DNA of 64,000 bases from Tolypeutes matacus (lineage: Eukaryota; Chordata; Mammalia; Cingulata; Chlamyphoridae): the NCBI GenBank assembly GCA_026826555.1, contig JAKSZT010053764.1, forward strand, positions 34,720,357-34,784,356, written 5' to 3'. The number at the start of each line of letters is the position of its first letter. The stretch's first letter is position 1. Positions 37,767 to 50,900 of the stretch are shown here, one piece after another. Under the pieces are notes generated by a model, which was not told where the DNA came from, made no database searches, and saw only the letters and a program-made list of their open reading frames with translations. A program made the position numbers and the translations under genes.

Positions 37767-38266
37767 TGTGGCAGTTTGATGTAATTATGAATTCCAAAAA
37801 TATAATTGAATCATGCTTATAAACTGATCAGTTAATCTGGGCATGATTAGGTTAGAATTAGGGCATTGAGCCCCACCCCTTGGTGGGTGGGGAATCGAAT
37901 ATAAAAGGCAAGGCAAAGGACAGTTGAAGCGGTCTTCTGAGAAGCAGTTTTGATGTTGGAAAGAAGGCCCCAGGAGAAGAGAAGCAAGCCGTTCACCTGA
38001 TCGTCTACAGCTGACTTTGTGGAGGAAACAGGAGCTAAGCCCAGAGAGAAATGCAGCCCCGGGAAGAGAGGAACCCCAGAAGCCTGAACCCTGGCAAACG
38101 CCGGCAGCTGTCTTGCTCTAACACATGGCAATGGACTGTGGTGAGAGAAGAAACTTAATGCTTTATGGCCTGGTATCTGTGGACTTCTACCCCAAATAAA
38201 TACCCTTTATAAGGACCAACCCATTTTTGGTATTTTACATTAGCACCCCTTTGGCTGACTAATACA
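37767..38266 (+). mobile_element. Solo LTR, copy 3 of the 20,379 family, inside L1 3' UTR
   Basis: It starts TGTGGCAGTTTG and ends GACTAATACA, with perfect 5-bp target duplications GTGGG at 37,762-37,766 and 38,267-38,271. A TATA box (TATAAAAGG, 37,900-37,908) and a polyadenylation signal AATAAA (38,195-38,200) are in the expected order for U3-R. It is shorter than copies 1 and 2 (500 against 618 and 596 bp) and may be a subfamily. It post-dates the L1 it interrupts. Confidence 0.93.
37900..37908 (+). promoter_or_regulatory. TATA box of the solo LTR
   Basis: TATAAAAGG lies 134 bp into the LTR, followed by a purine-rich leader. This is the only one of the three LTR copies in which I see a clean TATA box. 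Whether it still drives transcription is unknown. Confidence 0.6.
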
Positions 38267-38526
38267 GTGGGTTTGGGGAAAAATACACCAAATGTAAGAT
38301 AAGGACTACAGTTTGTAGTAAGATTTTAAGATATTCTTTCATAATTTATAACAAATGTCTCACGACAATGCAAGGTGTTGGTGGTGGGTTGATGTATGGG
38401 ACCCTTGTATGATGTTATGCATGTTTGCTTTTTAAGTTTAAACTTTTACTATACTCTTACTGTTTATGTATGTTTATATATGAGTGATATACTTTAATAC
38501 ATTTTTAAAAAATTAAAAAGTAACAT

Positions 38527-38925
38527 GCAGAGGTTCCAAAGCTCTGTGGACCTGTTTCCCAGGGAATCAAACATAAATGGTGACAGTTTTTGTTTTTTAA
38601 AGCATTTAAAGTCCCTGGAAATTGCCCTGAAGATTTGCAGCAGATGAGGAAACAATAACTCAAGAAAATCTTCTAAAACTTGGTTAAGAACTGTGAGAGT
38701 CTATGGCATTTGATCCACAATCTGCTCCCTTCCTTCCCTCTTCTAACTGAGCATGATGCAAACGCCACTGAAAGTGGGTGCAGCCAAGGCCACATGCATT
38801 CCTTCTCCCTTCAGCTTCCAGATGAACACTTTGGATCTCCTGACAAGGGGCAGGTCACCAGCATTTCTCACTCCACCATACATATTGCACATGCTAAATT
38901 CCAGGTGATTGTGGCTGAAAGGTAA
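38527..38925. other. Unique DNA between L1 elements
   Basis: This should be the continuation of the DNA present before the L1 insertion. A plus-strand frame at 38,680-38,925 has no recognisable domain. Nothing else seen. Confidence 0.5.
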
Positions 38926-40672
38926 AAAAAAACCATCCCATTTATAAGAGCATCAAAAGGAATGAAAGGATAATTTTAATAAAATGATTGCAAAAGTTAC
39001 CCTATTAAAAATACAAAACATTGTTTAAAGAATTTAAAGAGGGCTTAAATAAAATGGAAAAACATCTTATTTTCAGGGATGGAACTTAATATGAGTAGGA
39101 AGGCAATACTCCTGAAATTGGCCTACAAATTCAATACAATCCCCACCAAATTCTACTTGGCTTCTTTATAGAAATTGACAAATTGATTCCAAAATCCATA
39201 TGGAAATTCAAGTGACCCAAAATAGCCAAAACAATCTTGAAAAAGAACAAATTTGGAGGAGTCATACTTCCCACCCAGTTTCAAAATTTTCTATGAATCT
39301 ACAGAAATCAAGATGGTGTGGGATTGACTTAAAGATAGATATATAGATGGATGAAATATAATTCCAGAAATAAACTCTCACATTTATAGTCAATCCTTTT
39401 TTTTCCAGGGTGCCAAGATGATTAAATTGGAGAAAGAATAGCCTTTTCAACAAATTATGCTGGGGCAAACAGATTTCCACATGCAAAATAATTAAGTCAG
39501 GCCACTACCTCATGGTATATAGAAAAATTAACTTAAAAGACCTAAAGATAAGAGCTAAACATATAAACTCTTAGAAGATAACATAGGAGTAAATCTCCAT
39601 GGTTTTCTTGGATTAGGCAATGGTTTCTAGATATGACACAAAAAGCACAAGCAACAAAAGAAAAAATACATAAATTATACTTCATCAAAATTTAAAATGT
39701 TTGTACTTCAAAGGGTATCATAAAGTGAAAAGACATCCATTAAAATGGGAGAAAATATTTGTAAATAATATATCTGCTAAGGAACTTGTTTTTAGAATAT
39801 ATAAAGGACTCTTACAACTCAATAATAAAAAGATAACCAAATTAAAAGTTGAGAAGGATCTGAATAGACATTTCTCCAAGGCAGAAATACAAATGGTCGA
39901 TAAGCAAATGAAAATATGCTCAATATTATTAGCCACTAGGGAGGTAAAAATACAACCACCATGAGATACCCACTGACATGCACTGGGATGACCATAATCA
40001 ACACAGAGGTAATAATAAGTGTTGATGAGGATGTGGAGAGATTGGAATCCTTATACACTGCTGGTTGGAATATAGAATGGTGCAGTTGCTTTGGAAAACA
40101 GTCTGGCAGTACCTCAAACCTTTAAATATAGAGTTACCATATGATCTAGCAATTACCCTCCAAGGTATGTATCCAAGAGAAATGAAAACATATGTCCACA
40201 CAAAAACTTGCACATGAGGTAACAACAATACGAAAGTACATCAACTGATGAATGTATAAATAAAATGTTGTAAGTCCATACAAGGGAATATTACTCAACA
40301 ATAAAAAGAATTGAATTACTAATTATATGCTATACCATGGAAGAACCTCAAAAACATTATATCAAGTGAAAGAAGACAGTCACAAAAAACCCACTCATTC
40401 TATGGTTCCATTTATATGAAAAGTCTGACTAGGAAAATTTTGAGACACAGAAAGAAAATAAGTGGTTGCCTAGTGGAGAAGGTTGTAGGAAACTGGGTGA
40501 CAACTAAAGTATATAGGGTTTCTTCTTGAGGTGATGAAAATGTTCTAAAATGATTGTGAGGATGGTTGCACAACTCTAAGCATATTCTTTAAAACATTTA
40601 ATTGTACACTTTAAAGAGTTGCATTTGTATGAATTCTATGGTATGTGAATTTTATCTTAATCCACATAAATT
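38926..40672 (+). mobile_element. Old L1 LINE, ORF2 3' part and 3' UTR
   Basis: 'gggatggaacttaatatgag', 'aaattgacaaattgattcc', 'gcaacaaaagaaaaaataca' and 'gaatattactcaacaataaa' are the ordered landmarks of an old L1 ORF2 C-terminus. The 3' UTR includes 'gtggttgcctagtggagaag' and 'tttaattgtacactttaaa'. The 87-codon frame at 39,701 is part of ORF2. Strongly diverged. Confidence 0.85.
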
Positions 40673-40877
40673 AAGTTGGAGAAGGATATATATGTATACA
40701 TACATACATATATTAGATATAGAATATGTCTATATTATAGAACTATTTTTATATAAGACTACCTACCCATTGTTTGTTTTAATGCACAGAAAATTTTGGA
40801 GAGAATGAACTTAATCTCTCCAAAAAACTTTAACATGGGACTTGGTGTCTACAGTAAAAGAAATTCTTTTATGTTTT

Positions 40878-42010
40878 GATTTTTTTTTTAATTTTTCAAA
40901 ATCATTTGAATACATACAAAAAAGGACTTTTTCTCTTGCCTAATTGTTCTAGCTAAAACTTCTAGTACAATGTTAAATAACAGTGGTGACAGTGGGCATC
41001 TGTATCTTCTTACTGATCTTAGAGGGAAAGCTTTCAGTGTTACTATTGAGCTGTGGGCTTATCATATATGACTTATAAAGTTGAGGAAATTTCCTTCTAT
41101 TCCTAGTTTTTTAAGTGTTTTTATCTAGGGGTACTGTTTTTTACCGAATGCCTATTTTGCATGATTTAAGATGATCAAGTGGATTTTTTCCTTTATTCTG
41201 TTAAGGTGGTGTATTACATAAATTGGTTTTCTTATGTTGAACCACCCTTGCATACCTAGGATAAATCCCACTTGATCATCGTATACAATTTTTTTAAATG
41301 TGCTGTTAGATTCACTTTGCTAGTATTTTGTTGAGGATTTCTGTATGAATATTCATAAAGGATATTCGTCTGTAATTTTCTTTTCTTAGGTATCTTCACT
41401 TGGATTGATATGAGGGTGATATTGGCCACATAGAATGAGTTAGGGAGTCCCTCCTTTTCGATTTTTTGAAGACTGAACAAGTTTAATGTCTATTTTTCTT
41501 GGACAGTTTGGTCACAGTCTCCTCTGAAGCCATCTGCTTCTGGGCTTTTCTTTGTTGGGAGGTTTTTGATTACTTATTTTATCTCTTTACTAGTCATTGG
41601 TTTGTTGAAATCTTATATTTCTTCTTGAATGAGTAGCAATAGTTTGTGTGTTTCTAAGAATTTGTCCATTTCATCTAAGTAATCTAATTTGTTGAAGTAC
41701 AGTTACTAATAATATCCTCTTATATTCCATTTTTTTCCCCTGTGGGGTCAGTATTAATGCCCCCTTTGCATTTCTGATTTTAGTTTTGGTGTTTTCTTTT
41801 TTTCTTCATCAGTCTACTTAAAGGTTTGTTGATTTTATTAATCTTTTCAAAGAAACAATTTTGGTTTTGTTGATTTTTATTTTTAATTCTCTATTTTATC
41901 TCTTCTATAAACTTTAATTCCTTCCTTCTATTCACTGTGAGTTTAGTTTTCCCTTCTTTTTTCTATATCTTTCAGTTTTGAGTGTAGGTCTCTGATTTGA
42001 GATCTTTTTT
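40878..42010 (-). mobile_element. Old L1 LINE, left part of a split element
   Basis: Reversed ORF2 landmarks: 'aacagtggtgacagtgggca' (40,979), 'ttgatcatcgtatacaattt' near 41,272, and 'tttaattccttccttctatt' (41,914). The matching continuation is at 45,856-46,485 and the younger L1 between them has split it. Confidence 0.8.
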
Positions 42011-45000
42011 TTTAACAAATCAATTTTATTGATACATATTAATAAAGCATAAACCCATCCAAAGTATACCAACAATGGTATTCGGTGTAGTCACATATTT
42101 AGGCATTTATCACTTCAATCATTCTTAGAATAATTTCATTATTCCAATAATAATAATAATAATAATAATAATATAATAATAATAATAAAACAAATGAACA
42201 AAGCTCATCACCTCTCAATCTTTCTATACTTCCCCTACTATATATAGCCATCCTTAGCTCTAGTATATTTGTATTTATATTTTCTAAAAACAGTCTTATA
42301 TATGCAATATCCCCCATATTCATGTTTTAAATGAGGTTTTACTATCATATACAGTACGATGTTACAATTTTTAGCTTTCCTTCTAGTAATATACAAGACC
42401 TTAGACTTTCCCTTTCAACCACTGTCATATCCGTACAATAGCACTGCTAATTACAAATACCATGATATGCTTTAACCATTTCTATTCATTTCCAAAGATT
42501 TATAGACAACCTTTTAACCAATCCTGCACAGATTAAAACTCAGCTTTCCATTCTCTCCCCTCCTGCTATTTTCTAGTGACCTATATTTTAATTATTAACT
42601 CCAGGAGTTATATATTATTATATTAGGAGTTATATATTAAATATATAAATATATTTAGCTCATAATAGGGCAATCATACAGTATTTGTCCTTTTGTGTCT
42701 GGCTTGTTTCTCTTAACATAATGTCCTCCAGGTTCATATATATTGTCAGATGCTTCAAGATTTCTTCATCCATGTTGTCAAATGCTTCACGGCTTTATTT
42801 CTCCTTGCTGCTGCATAATACTCCATCGTGTGTATACACCACTATTTGTTTACCCATTCCTCAGTTGATGGGACACCTAGGTTGTTTCCCACTTTTGACA
42901 ATTGTGAAAAATGCTGCGTGAACATCGGTGTGCAGATGTCTGTTCGTGTCACAGCTCTCAGTTCTTCAAGGTATATACCTAGTACTGGTATTGCCAGATC
43001 ACATGGCAAGTCATAATATTCAACTTCCATAGGAACTGCCAAACAGTCCTCCACAGTGGCTGTGCCATTCTACATTCTACCAACAGTGAATAAGCATTCC
43101 TATCTCTCCACATCCTCTCCAACATTTACAAGTTTCCGACTTTTTAATAGCGGCCCTTCTAATAGGTGTGAAATAATATCTCATTGTAGTCTTGATTTGC
43201 ATTTCCCTAATCGCTAGTGATGTTGAAGATTTTTTCATGTGTTTCTTTGCCATTTGTATTTCTGTTTTAGACAATTGTCTTTTCAAGTCTTTTGCCCATT
43301 TTTTAATCAGGTAGTTTACCTTTTTATTGTTGAATTGTATGATCTCTTTGTATATCACGGATATTAAACCCTTATTGGATATGTGATTGCCAAATATTTT
43401 CTCCTGTTGAGTCATCCTTTTGACAAAGTCCTCTGAGGTGCAAAGGTGTTGAATTTTGAGGAGGTCCCATTTATCTATTTTTGTTGTTGTTGCTCAGGCT
43501 TTGTGTGTAACGTCTAAGAAACTACTGTCTACCACAAAATCTTGGAGATGTTGTCCTACCTTTTCTTCAAGGAGTTTTATGGTTGTTGCTTTTATATTTA
43601 GGTCCATGATCCATTTTGAGTTAATTTCCGTATAAGGGGTGAGATCAGGGTCTTCTTTCTTTATTTTGGATATGGATATCCAGTTCTCCCAGCACCATTT
43701 TTTGAATAGACTGTTCGGATCCAGCTGGGAGGGCTTGCCAGCCTTGTAAAATCACTTAACTGTAGATGTGAGGGTCAATTTCTGAGTTCTCATTTTGGTA
43801 CCATTCATCAATGTGTCTGTCTTTATGCCAGTACCATACTGTTTTTACTACTGTAGCTAAGTAATATGCTTTAAAGTCAGGAAGGCAGAGTCCTCCAACT
43901 TTGCTCTTCTTTTTAAAGATCTTTTGGGTATTTGGGGCCACTTACCCTTCCAAATAAATTTGATAATTGGTTTTTCCACTTCTGCAAAAAAGGCTATTGG
44001 GATTTTTATTGGGATTGCATTGAATGTGTAAGTCAGTTGCGGTAGTATTGACATCTTAATGATATTTAGTCTTCCAATCCAACACAGAATTTCCTTCCAT
44101 TTATTTAAGTCTTCTTCAGTTTCTTTTAACAATGCTTAGTAGTTTTCTGAATATAGGTCCTTTATGTTCTCTGTTAAGTTTATTCTGACATATTTGTTTT
44201 AGTTGCTATTATAAATGGATTTTTTTTTCTGATTTTCTCCTCAGATTGCACATCAGTAGTGTATAGAAACACTATTGATTTTTGCATATTAATCTTGTAT
44301 CCTGCCTTTTGCTGAACTCGCCTATTAGTTCTAGTAGCTCTGTTGTGAATTTTTCAGGAGATTCTAGATATAGGATCATATTAGTGAATAGTGAAAATTT
44401 TACTTCTTCCTTTCCTATTTGGGAGCCTTTTATTTCTTTATCTAGCCTAATTTCTCTAGCTCGAACTTCTAGCACGATATTGAATAACAATGGTGACAGT
44501 AGGCATCCTTGTCTTGTTCCTGATTTCAGTGGGAAAGCTTTCAGTCTTTCACCATTGGGTACAATGCTAGCTGTAGGTTTTTCATATATGCACTTTACCG
44601 TATTGAGAAAGCTTCCTTCTATTACTATCTTTTGGAGTATTTTTATAAGAAAGGGTGCTGTATTTTGTCAAATGCCTTTTCTGCATCAATTGAGAGGATC
44701 ATGTGATTTTTCTTCTTCAATTTATCAATGCAGTTTATTACACTAATTGATTTTTCTTGTGTTGAACTACCCTTGCATAGCTGGGATAAAACCCACTTGA
44801 TTGTGGTGTATAATTCTTTTAATGTGCTTTTGGATTCTATTTGCAAATATTTTGTTGAGGATTTTTGCATCTATAGTCATTAGATATTGGTCTGTAATTT
44901 TATTTTGTTTTTTTTTTTTATAGTATCTTTATCTGGTTTTGGTACTAGGGTGATGTTGGTGATGAGTTTTGTAGCATTCTTTCCTGTTCAATTATTTGGA

Positions 45001-45855
45001 AGAGCTTGATCAAGATTGGTATTAGATTGTCTTTAAATGACTGTTAAAATTCACCTGTGAAGCCATTTGGTCCCTGACTTTTCATCTTTGGGAGGTTTTT
45101 TATGACTGTTCCAATCTCTTTACTTGTGATTGGTTTGTTGAGGTCTTCTATTTCTTCTGGGGTCAGTGTAGGTGGTTTGTTTGTTTCTAGGAATTTGACC
45201 ATCTCCTCTACATTGTCTAGTTTTATGGCATACAGTTGTTCATAGTATCCTCTTTTTATCTCTTTTATTTCTGTGGGGTCTGCGGTAATGTCCCCCCTCT
45301 CATTTCTGATTTATTTGCATCTTCTCTCTTTTTTCTTTGTCAGTCTAGGTAAGGGTTTGTCAATTTTATTGATCTTCCCAAAGAACCAACTTTTAGTTTT
45401 GTTGATTCTATTATTATTTGCTCTTGATTTCATTTACTTCTGCTTTGATCTTTACTATTTCTTTCCTTCAGCTTGCTTTGGGATTAGTTTGCTGTTCTTT
45501 TTTCTAGTTCCTCCAAGTGTACAGTTAGATCTTCAAGTTTAGCTCTTTCTTCTTTTTTAATGTAAGCATTGAGGGCTATAAATTTCCCTCTCAGCACTAC
45601 CTTTGCAGTGTCATAGGTTTTGATATGTTGTGTTCTCATTGTCATTCATCTCAGGATATTTGCTGAATTCTTTTGCAATTTTTGCTTTGACCCACTGATT
45701 ACTTAAGTGTGTGTTATTTAATCTCCATAGATTTATGAATTTTCCCTTTTTCCATCCATTATTGAGTTCCAGCTTCATCCTGTTAAGATCAGAGAAAGTG
45801 TTTTTTATAACTTCAATCTTTTTAAATTTGAGTCTTGTCTTGTGAACCAACATAT
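42011..45855 (-). mobile_element. Younger L1, 5'-truncated, inserted into the old L1
   Basis: It starts on the plus strand with a T run (reversed tail) and a 3' UTR of about 600 bp containing an (AAT)n stretch. ORF2 follows in reverse: C-terminal end (43,077-43,415, 'KEIIQFNNKKV', '[15 protein letters not shown]', 'CWRGCGEIG'), the middle (43,756-44,132, '[17 protein letters not shown]'), and the part before the reverse transcriptase (45,611-45,853, 'WRLNNTHLSNQW'). It is truncated there, inside the endonuclease-to-RT region. Several frameshifts. The same L1 words occur in the flanking old element, proving two different insertions. Confidence 0.88.
42146..42188. repeat. (AAT)n microsatellite in L1 3' UTR
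   Basis: AAT/TAA repeats with one interruption (aatataat). Confidence 0.9.
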
Positions 45856-46485
45856 GTGTTCTGTTTTAACGTAAGCATTTAGAGCTACAAATTTCCCTAG
45901 CTCTGCTGTATCCCACAAGTGTTGGTACATTGTGTTTTCATTTTCATCTGCCTCAAAATATTTCCTAATTTCCCTTGTGATTTCTTCTTTGACCCATTAG
46001 TTGCTTAAGTGTATGTTGTTTAATTTCCTCATGTTTTTTAATTTTCCATTTCTTCCTTTATTAATGATTTCTGTTTTCATTTCATTGTGATCAAAGAAAA
46101 TACATTGTATGATTTCAATATTTTTTTATTTACTGAGACTTGCTTTTGACCTAAAACATAGTCTATCCTGGAGAATAATCCATGTGTAGTAGACAAGAAT
46201 ATTTATTCTGCTGCTGTTGGGTGAAGTGTTCTGTATATGTTAGGTCTAGTTGTTTTAGAGTAGCATTCAAATATTCTACTTTCTTACTGATCTTCTGTCT
46301 AGATATTCTATCCACTATTGAACGTGGTGTACTGAAATCTCATACTATTAATGTAGAGATGTCTATTTATTCCTTTGAATCCATCAATATTTGCTCATAT
46401 TTTGAGGGCTCTGTTTTAGGTGCATATATATTTATAATTGTTATGTCTTCTTGTTAAATTGATGACTTTATAGTATATAGTGTCC
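45856..46485 (-). mobile_element. Old L1 LINE, right part of the split element
   Basis: 'gtaagcatttagagctacaa' resumes at the point where the left part stopped near 42,010. Landmarks 'agcattcaaatattctactt' and 'gaatccatcaatatttgctc' (46,377) run into the endonuclease region. Decayed. Confidence 0.8.
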
Positions 46486-46606
46486 ATCAACTTATAAATG
46501 GATAAATAAAATGTTGTATACACAACAATGAAATATTATTCAGCCATAAAAAGGAATTGAGTTCTGATACATGTGACAACATGGGTAAACCTTGAAGACA
46601 TCATGG
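46486..46606 (+). mobile_element. Plus-strand L1 3' fragment abutting a minus-strand L1
   Basis: 'ataaatggataaataaaatg' and 'gaaatattattcagccataa' are late ORF2 words in the opposite orientation to the neighbour. It is a separate fragment or the product of an inversion during insertion. Confidence 0.7.
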
Positions 46607-47443
46607 CTAGCAATCACTTTCTATATTGTGTGCACTACTGAAGGTGTTCTATCCATTCCCCTTCTCTGCTCCTAATATTTCTCAAGACACTCATGGAGGC
46701 CCTTGAAGTACAGCTTGTGAGTCAATGTGTATGTGTGGGGCTGCTACATGTTCTAAATTTATACACTAACCCACATTTGGCCTTTACTAATTCATTAATA
46801 TTTCAGCTGATTTCTTCATACCCACCTCTATGCTTTTCCAAAGGTGAAAGTGTTTGTGTTTCCTCACAGGGGCTTATTCCTCTTTGGAAGTCTGTTGCCT
46901 TACTGCCTTATGACTTCAGGTCTCTGATGAGTTAAAAAAAAAAAAAAGTTACAGTTTTTTTTTTTTTTTTTTAGATATTCTGGTCTCTCATCGATAGGGT
47001 AGGAGTGACTTTCTATTATGGCTTTCTATATCCTAAGCAGAAGCACTCATATTGCTTGGAGGAATGACTTAATAAATATTTAGCTGTGGACTCATAATTC
47101 AAGAATTCACAGACTTGTACTTTGTTCCTTTACCTTTGTCTATTTCATATACTGGACATTCTACTCTATCTTGATCAATTAAATACACATAGGCCTATTA
47201 TGAAAAGATATTGTCTAGATTTTTATGCACATAGATTGTGATTTTGTGAGTATCCATTATTCCATACATCCCGGGAGAATAACAATGAACTAAAATTGAT
47301 AGTAAAGAAATGTCAATTTTATTTGTTTTATGACTAATCAGCTTCTGGAATAAAGAAGATAACATAGTAAACTTTTTTAATGGAGTTGCAAATGTTTTAT
47401 TCTTTTTACACATGCTGATTAGAATAGGGATATTGTTGATCCA
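46607..47443. other. Unique DNA with A and T runs
   Basis: A run at 46,934-46,946 and T run at 46,955-46,972. No source recognised for them. No gene seen. Confidence 0.5.
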
Positions 47444-47990
47444 GTGTATCAGTCAGAGTTCTCCAGAAAAACAGAAACAACAGTGTGTGTGTGTGTGTAT
47501 ATATACATATATTATATATAAATTATATATATTCTTATAATATATAGTTATGTAATTATATATTAATATATAATTATGTTATTAAGAGATTTATTTTAAA
47601 GAATTGGCTCAGATGATTGTCAAGGCTGGCAAGTCTGAAATATGTAGGGCAGGCTGCAGACTGGAAATTCAGACAGGAGTTGATGTTTTAGTCTTGAGAC
47701 CTAACTCTATGGGGCAGGCTATTAGGCTGGAAATTTAGGCAGGATTTTATGTTGCAGTGTTGAGAAAGAATTTCTTCCTCTCTGGGAAACATCAGTTTTC
47801 ACTCTTAAGGCCTTTAGCTGATTTGGTGAAGCCCATCCACATTAGCAAAGGTAATCTTTACTTAAAATCAACTGATTGCAGATATTAACCACATCTATAA
47901 AATATCTTGTCAGTAACACCCAGATTAATGTTGATTAAAAATTGTTCTATAGCCTAGCCAAGAAGACATAGAAGACTAGCCATGGCATCC
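47444..47990 (-). repeat. Old ERVL-type LTR (MLT2-like), reverse orientation
   Basis: 'gtatcagtcagagttctcca' (47,447), 'gagatttattttaaagaatt', 'ggctcagatgattgtcaagg', 'tttagctgatttggtgaagc' and 'aaaattgttctatagcctag' are the ordered landmarks of a widespread old mammalian LTR. A (TG)n/(TA)n microsatellite at 47,482-47,570 has grown inside it. The family name is from memory. Confidence 0.65.
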
Positions 47991-50900
47991 AAGATATTAC
48001 TTAATAGTTATTTATTATTATTATTAAATATCCAAAATATTAATTTATTTTCTATTAGGTGCATTGCTAAATATGCTGAAGCAAATATTAGAAAATTATA
48101 ACCCATGGGCCAAATCTCTGTGACACCTTGCCTTTGTACAGCCCACAGCTAATCTGTGGTTAAAATAGAATGTTTTTTATATTTTTAAAGAGTTGCAAAA
48201 AAAATAGGAAGAATTTGGGATACAGACAACATGTGGCTCACAAAACCTAAAATATATATTATAAGTTCCTTTACAGAAAACCTTTGCTATCCCCTATGTC
48301 TGGAGGATACAAAATCAGGTAACATATTGCCCCTGTACTCAAGGCCCTTTCCTGCTAATACAATAAATCAGGCTACATATAAATACATAAAATGTGAATT
48401 AGAAAGGAATGTGCCATGTGAAAAATACCAAATAGCATTCCATATAAGAATAGAGGAATGAGTAATTACTTCCAGCCAGGGGGATCAAGGAAGTGTCTTT
48501 TGTGGACATAACATTTTAACAGGACAATAAAATATGGGTAGCATTAAGACATTCAGGGAACTAAATAAATCACATAAGCAGTGTATATCCTAGGTTAAGA
48601 AACAAGAATATTGACTTTACAATTTATGGACTGGAAAATCATGTGATCCATTTATTTTTCTGTCTTCAGTCATTAGCCCTGCCCAAATAAGATTCATTTT
48701 CAAATGAGATTTATGTTAAATGTTTCTAGAATTTTACTTGGTAAAAATGTCTTACAAATATATATTTCTACTCAAGATACTTATACAAATATCTGCATCT
48801 TAACCTGTACATTCTCCATAAATTGAACTGATGATATGGAACCAAAAGGAGGTTCTTCTTCAATTGGGGATGTGTATCCCCTGGTGTTGTACTCTAAGAT
48901 GAGATATACAACCCATAGAAGAAGCATCCTTTGTGTACCTAGAACATTAATTTTACCACAAAATTGGGGAAGAGCACGTCAGCTAATCTTTTGCTTCTCA
49001 TGAAAGCTCAACAAATAGAATGGTTTAGAATGCTGTGACTAAATAGGAAATCTAGTAATTTTGTGATAATTAGAAACTCAGCATGCCATTTACATCCTGA
49101 ATTTGGAACTCTGCTGTGACAAGACCAGATTTTGCTAATGTCACTGGTTCCCCAGGATGATTCTTGTCTGTCCAAACGGGGAAGCTGCAACATAGAAATT
49201 TGCCAAGAATTCTAATTGGCAACCCATGTAGGCTTTCCTTTTATTTTATAGACTAATGTTAGCTTACAAACAAGGATCTTGCTTTCTTACTTTTGAATAT
49301 ATATACACATACACACAAATATTCACCCTTCCTGCCACTATTACATTCAATAAAATGTTTTATATAATGAGGATGGCTTTCACAATTTTAAAATTTTCTG
49401 CCACATACTTTTATACTCACCTATGTTTCTTTAGTTGTTAAAGAGCCTTACTCTCTATTTACCTGAGCTGCTAAAAGGGGAGTTGGCTAAAAATGTATCT
49501 AGAAGGGCATATTGATCAGGGCTCAGCAAAGTTTCAGAGCAGGTAAGCTGCCCTCTGCTGGATGATCCACAAGTGACATGCTAGCTGCTATAAATGAAAA
49601 GTGCACAGCCCACAGGTTTGAAACCAATGACTTTCTCAAAGAGCCATAGATGATCCACAGGAATTGGTGGAGCATACAGACAGCTTCCTGGAACTGAGTG
49701 TAAATGAGTTTCCTAGTGCTGACCATGATTCTTTCCATGGACTGATCCTCTTCCACCTCTGACTTCTCCCCTTTCCTCTCCTCTACCCCAGTCACCCTCA
49801 AGCCATATCACCTTCTGAGGTAGATTCCTTGGGTCTTCCTCTTTTCCTAATTCCACTGACATGGATTGAACACTTGTTTCCCTAAGGTTCCCCCCTTTTG
49901 ATTCTCAAAAGCCCTGTTCCAGATGTTAAAAGAAAAACAAAGCTGAACACTGGGAGCTCTTTTAAATCCCACCATTAAAAAATAAAAAAACTTTCTTCTC
50001 CTGGAAGCAATGTGGATGCCTGTCACTAATTAGGAAAGGTCAAAAGTAAGGAAGTGAGAAATGAAGAACACAAAGTTAAATATTTCAGTCTATGATGTGG
50101 ATATATTTACATAGCCACAATTAAATGTAGTAATAATTTCCACCACAGTGAGTTTCACATTTTCACAAAATAACCATAAAAGCTGGTTTTTATTATTATA
50201 GTATCATTCTTGGTTTCTCTTAAAAGAGTAGTCATTTTTAATTATATTTGAGATGGGCATATGGATTATTTACTTAAACAGAAAGTTTTAACCAGAATTT
50301 TGAAATCTGTGATAATACTCAAGATTATGAAACAAAATTTCAAAAAATCACAAGTATTGAGAGTTGCCTCAGACATGATGTTCCTGAGATTCCCAGTAAC
50401 AACTTTGATATTTAAGAAAATCATCACTGCCTCATAAGTAATAAACATCAGCAAAACAAAATATATTTTGATGTTTATTTAAGATAAGGTTTTTATTGTA
50501 GAGGAATAATGAACCTAAAACCTGAGAAACTTTTTGCTAGAAAACCTTGAGACAAAATGGTCTGATATCACTTTTGCAGCAGCATTTCAAATTCAATTAG
50601 CACCATTTTAAGAATACTCACCAGATTCTTTTCTAAACAAACAGAAAGAAGACTTTGATAGAAGTAATTCAATAAAAACACAAATGGGCAAATAAAATAT
50701 CATTCAAAGTTAATTTCAAGGTCATTTTCAAAAATACTTTAAAAGATGCACATGCTGTAGGAGAATATTTGATGGATCTCATGCTAAAGGCATGGCTAAA
50801 TCTATTTTGGATCAAAAAGAGGCAGCCAAGCTGAAAAAAGGTACCCATATGAAACTTTGGCAGTGGTAACCCGCATCAAGGACATCGCTCATTCTGAATG

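Larger units (their letters stand above)
34239..38512 (+). mobile_element. Younger L1 retrotransposon with 5' UTR, internally deleted, split by a solo LTR
   Basis: A perfect 14-bp target-site duplication, ttaaaaagtaacat, lies at 34,225-34,238 and 38,513-38,526, so both ends are original and insertion was by retrotransposition. In order it has: a 5' UTR of about 1.1 kb (34,239-35,390, starting near 'aagatggtagcagagtaatg'); remnants of ORF1; the first part of ORF2; a deletion of most of ORF2; the ORF2 C-terminal part; and a 3' UTR ending in an A-rich tail. The 3' UTR is interrupted by the LTR at 37,767. It is defective and cannot move by itself. Confidence 0.9.

Noticed and set aside
44282..44746. 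154-codon plus-strand frame, the longest in the window
   Set aside because: It is antisense to L1 ORF2 on the minus strand and its translation is the reverse shadow of that gene.
49523..49801. 92-codon minus-strand frame
   Set aside because: No recognisable domain, no clear splice context or conserved motif; length is within chance expectation for this window.
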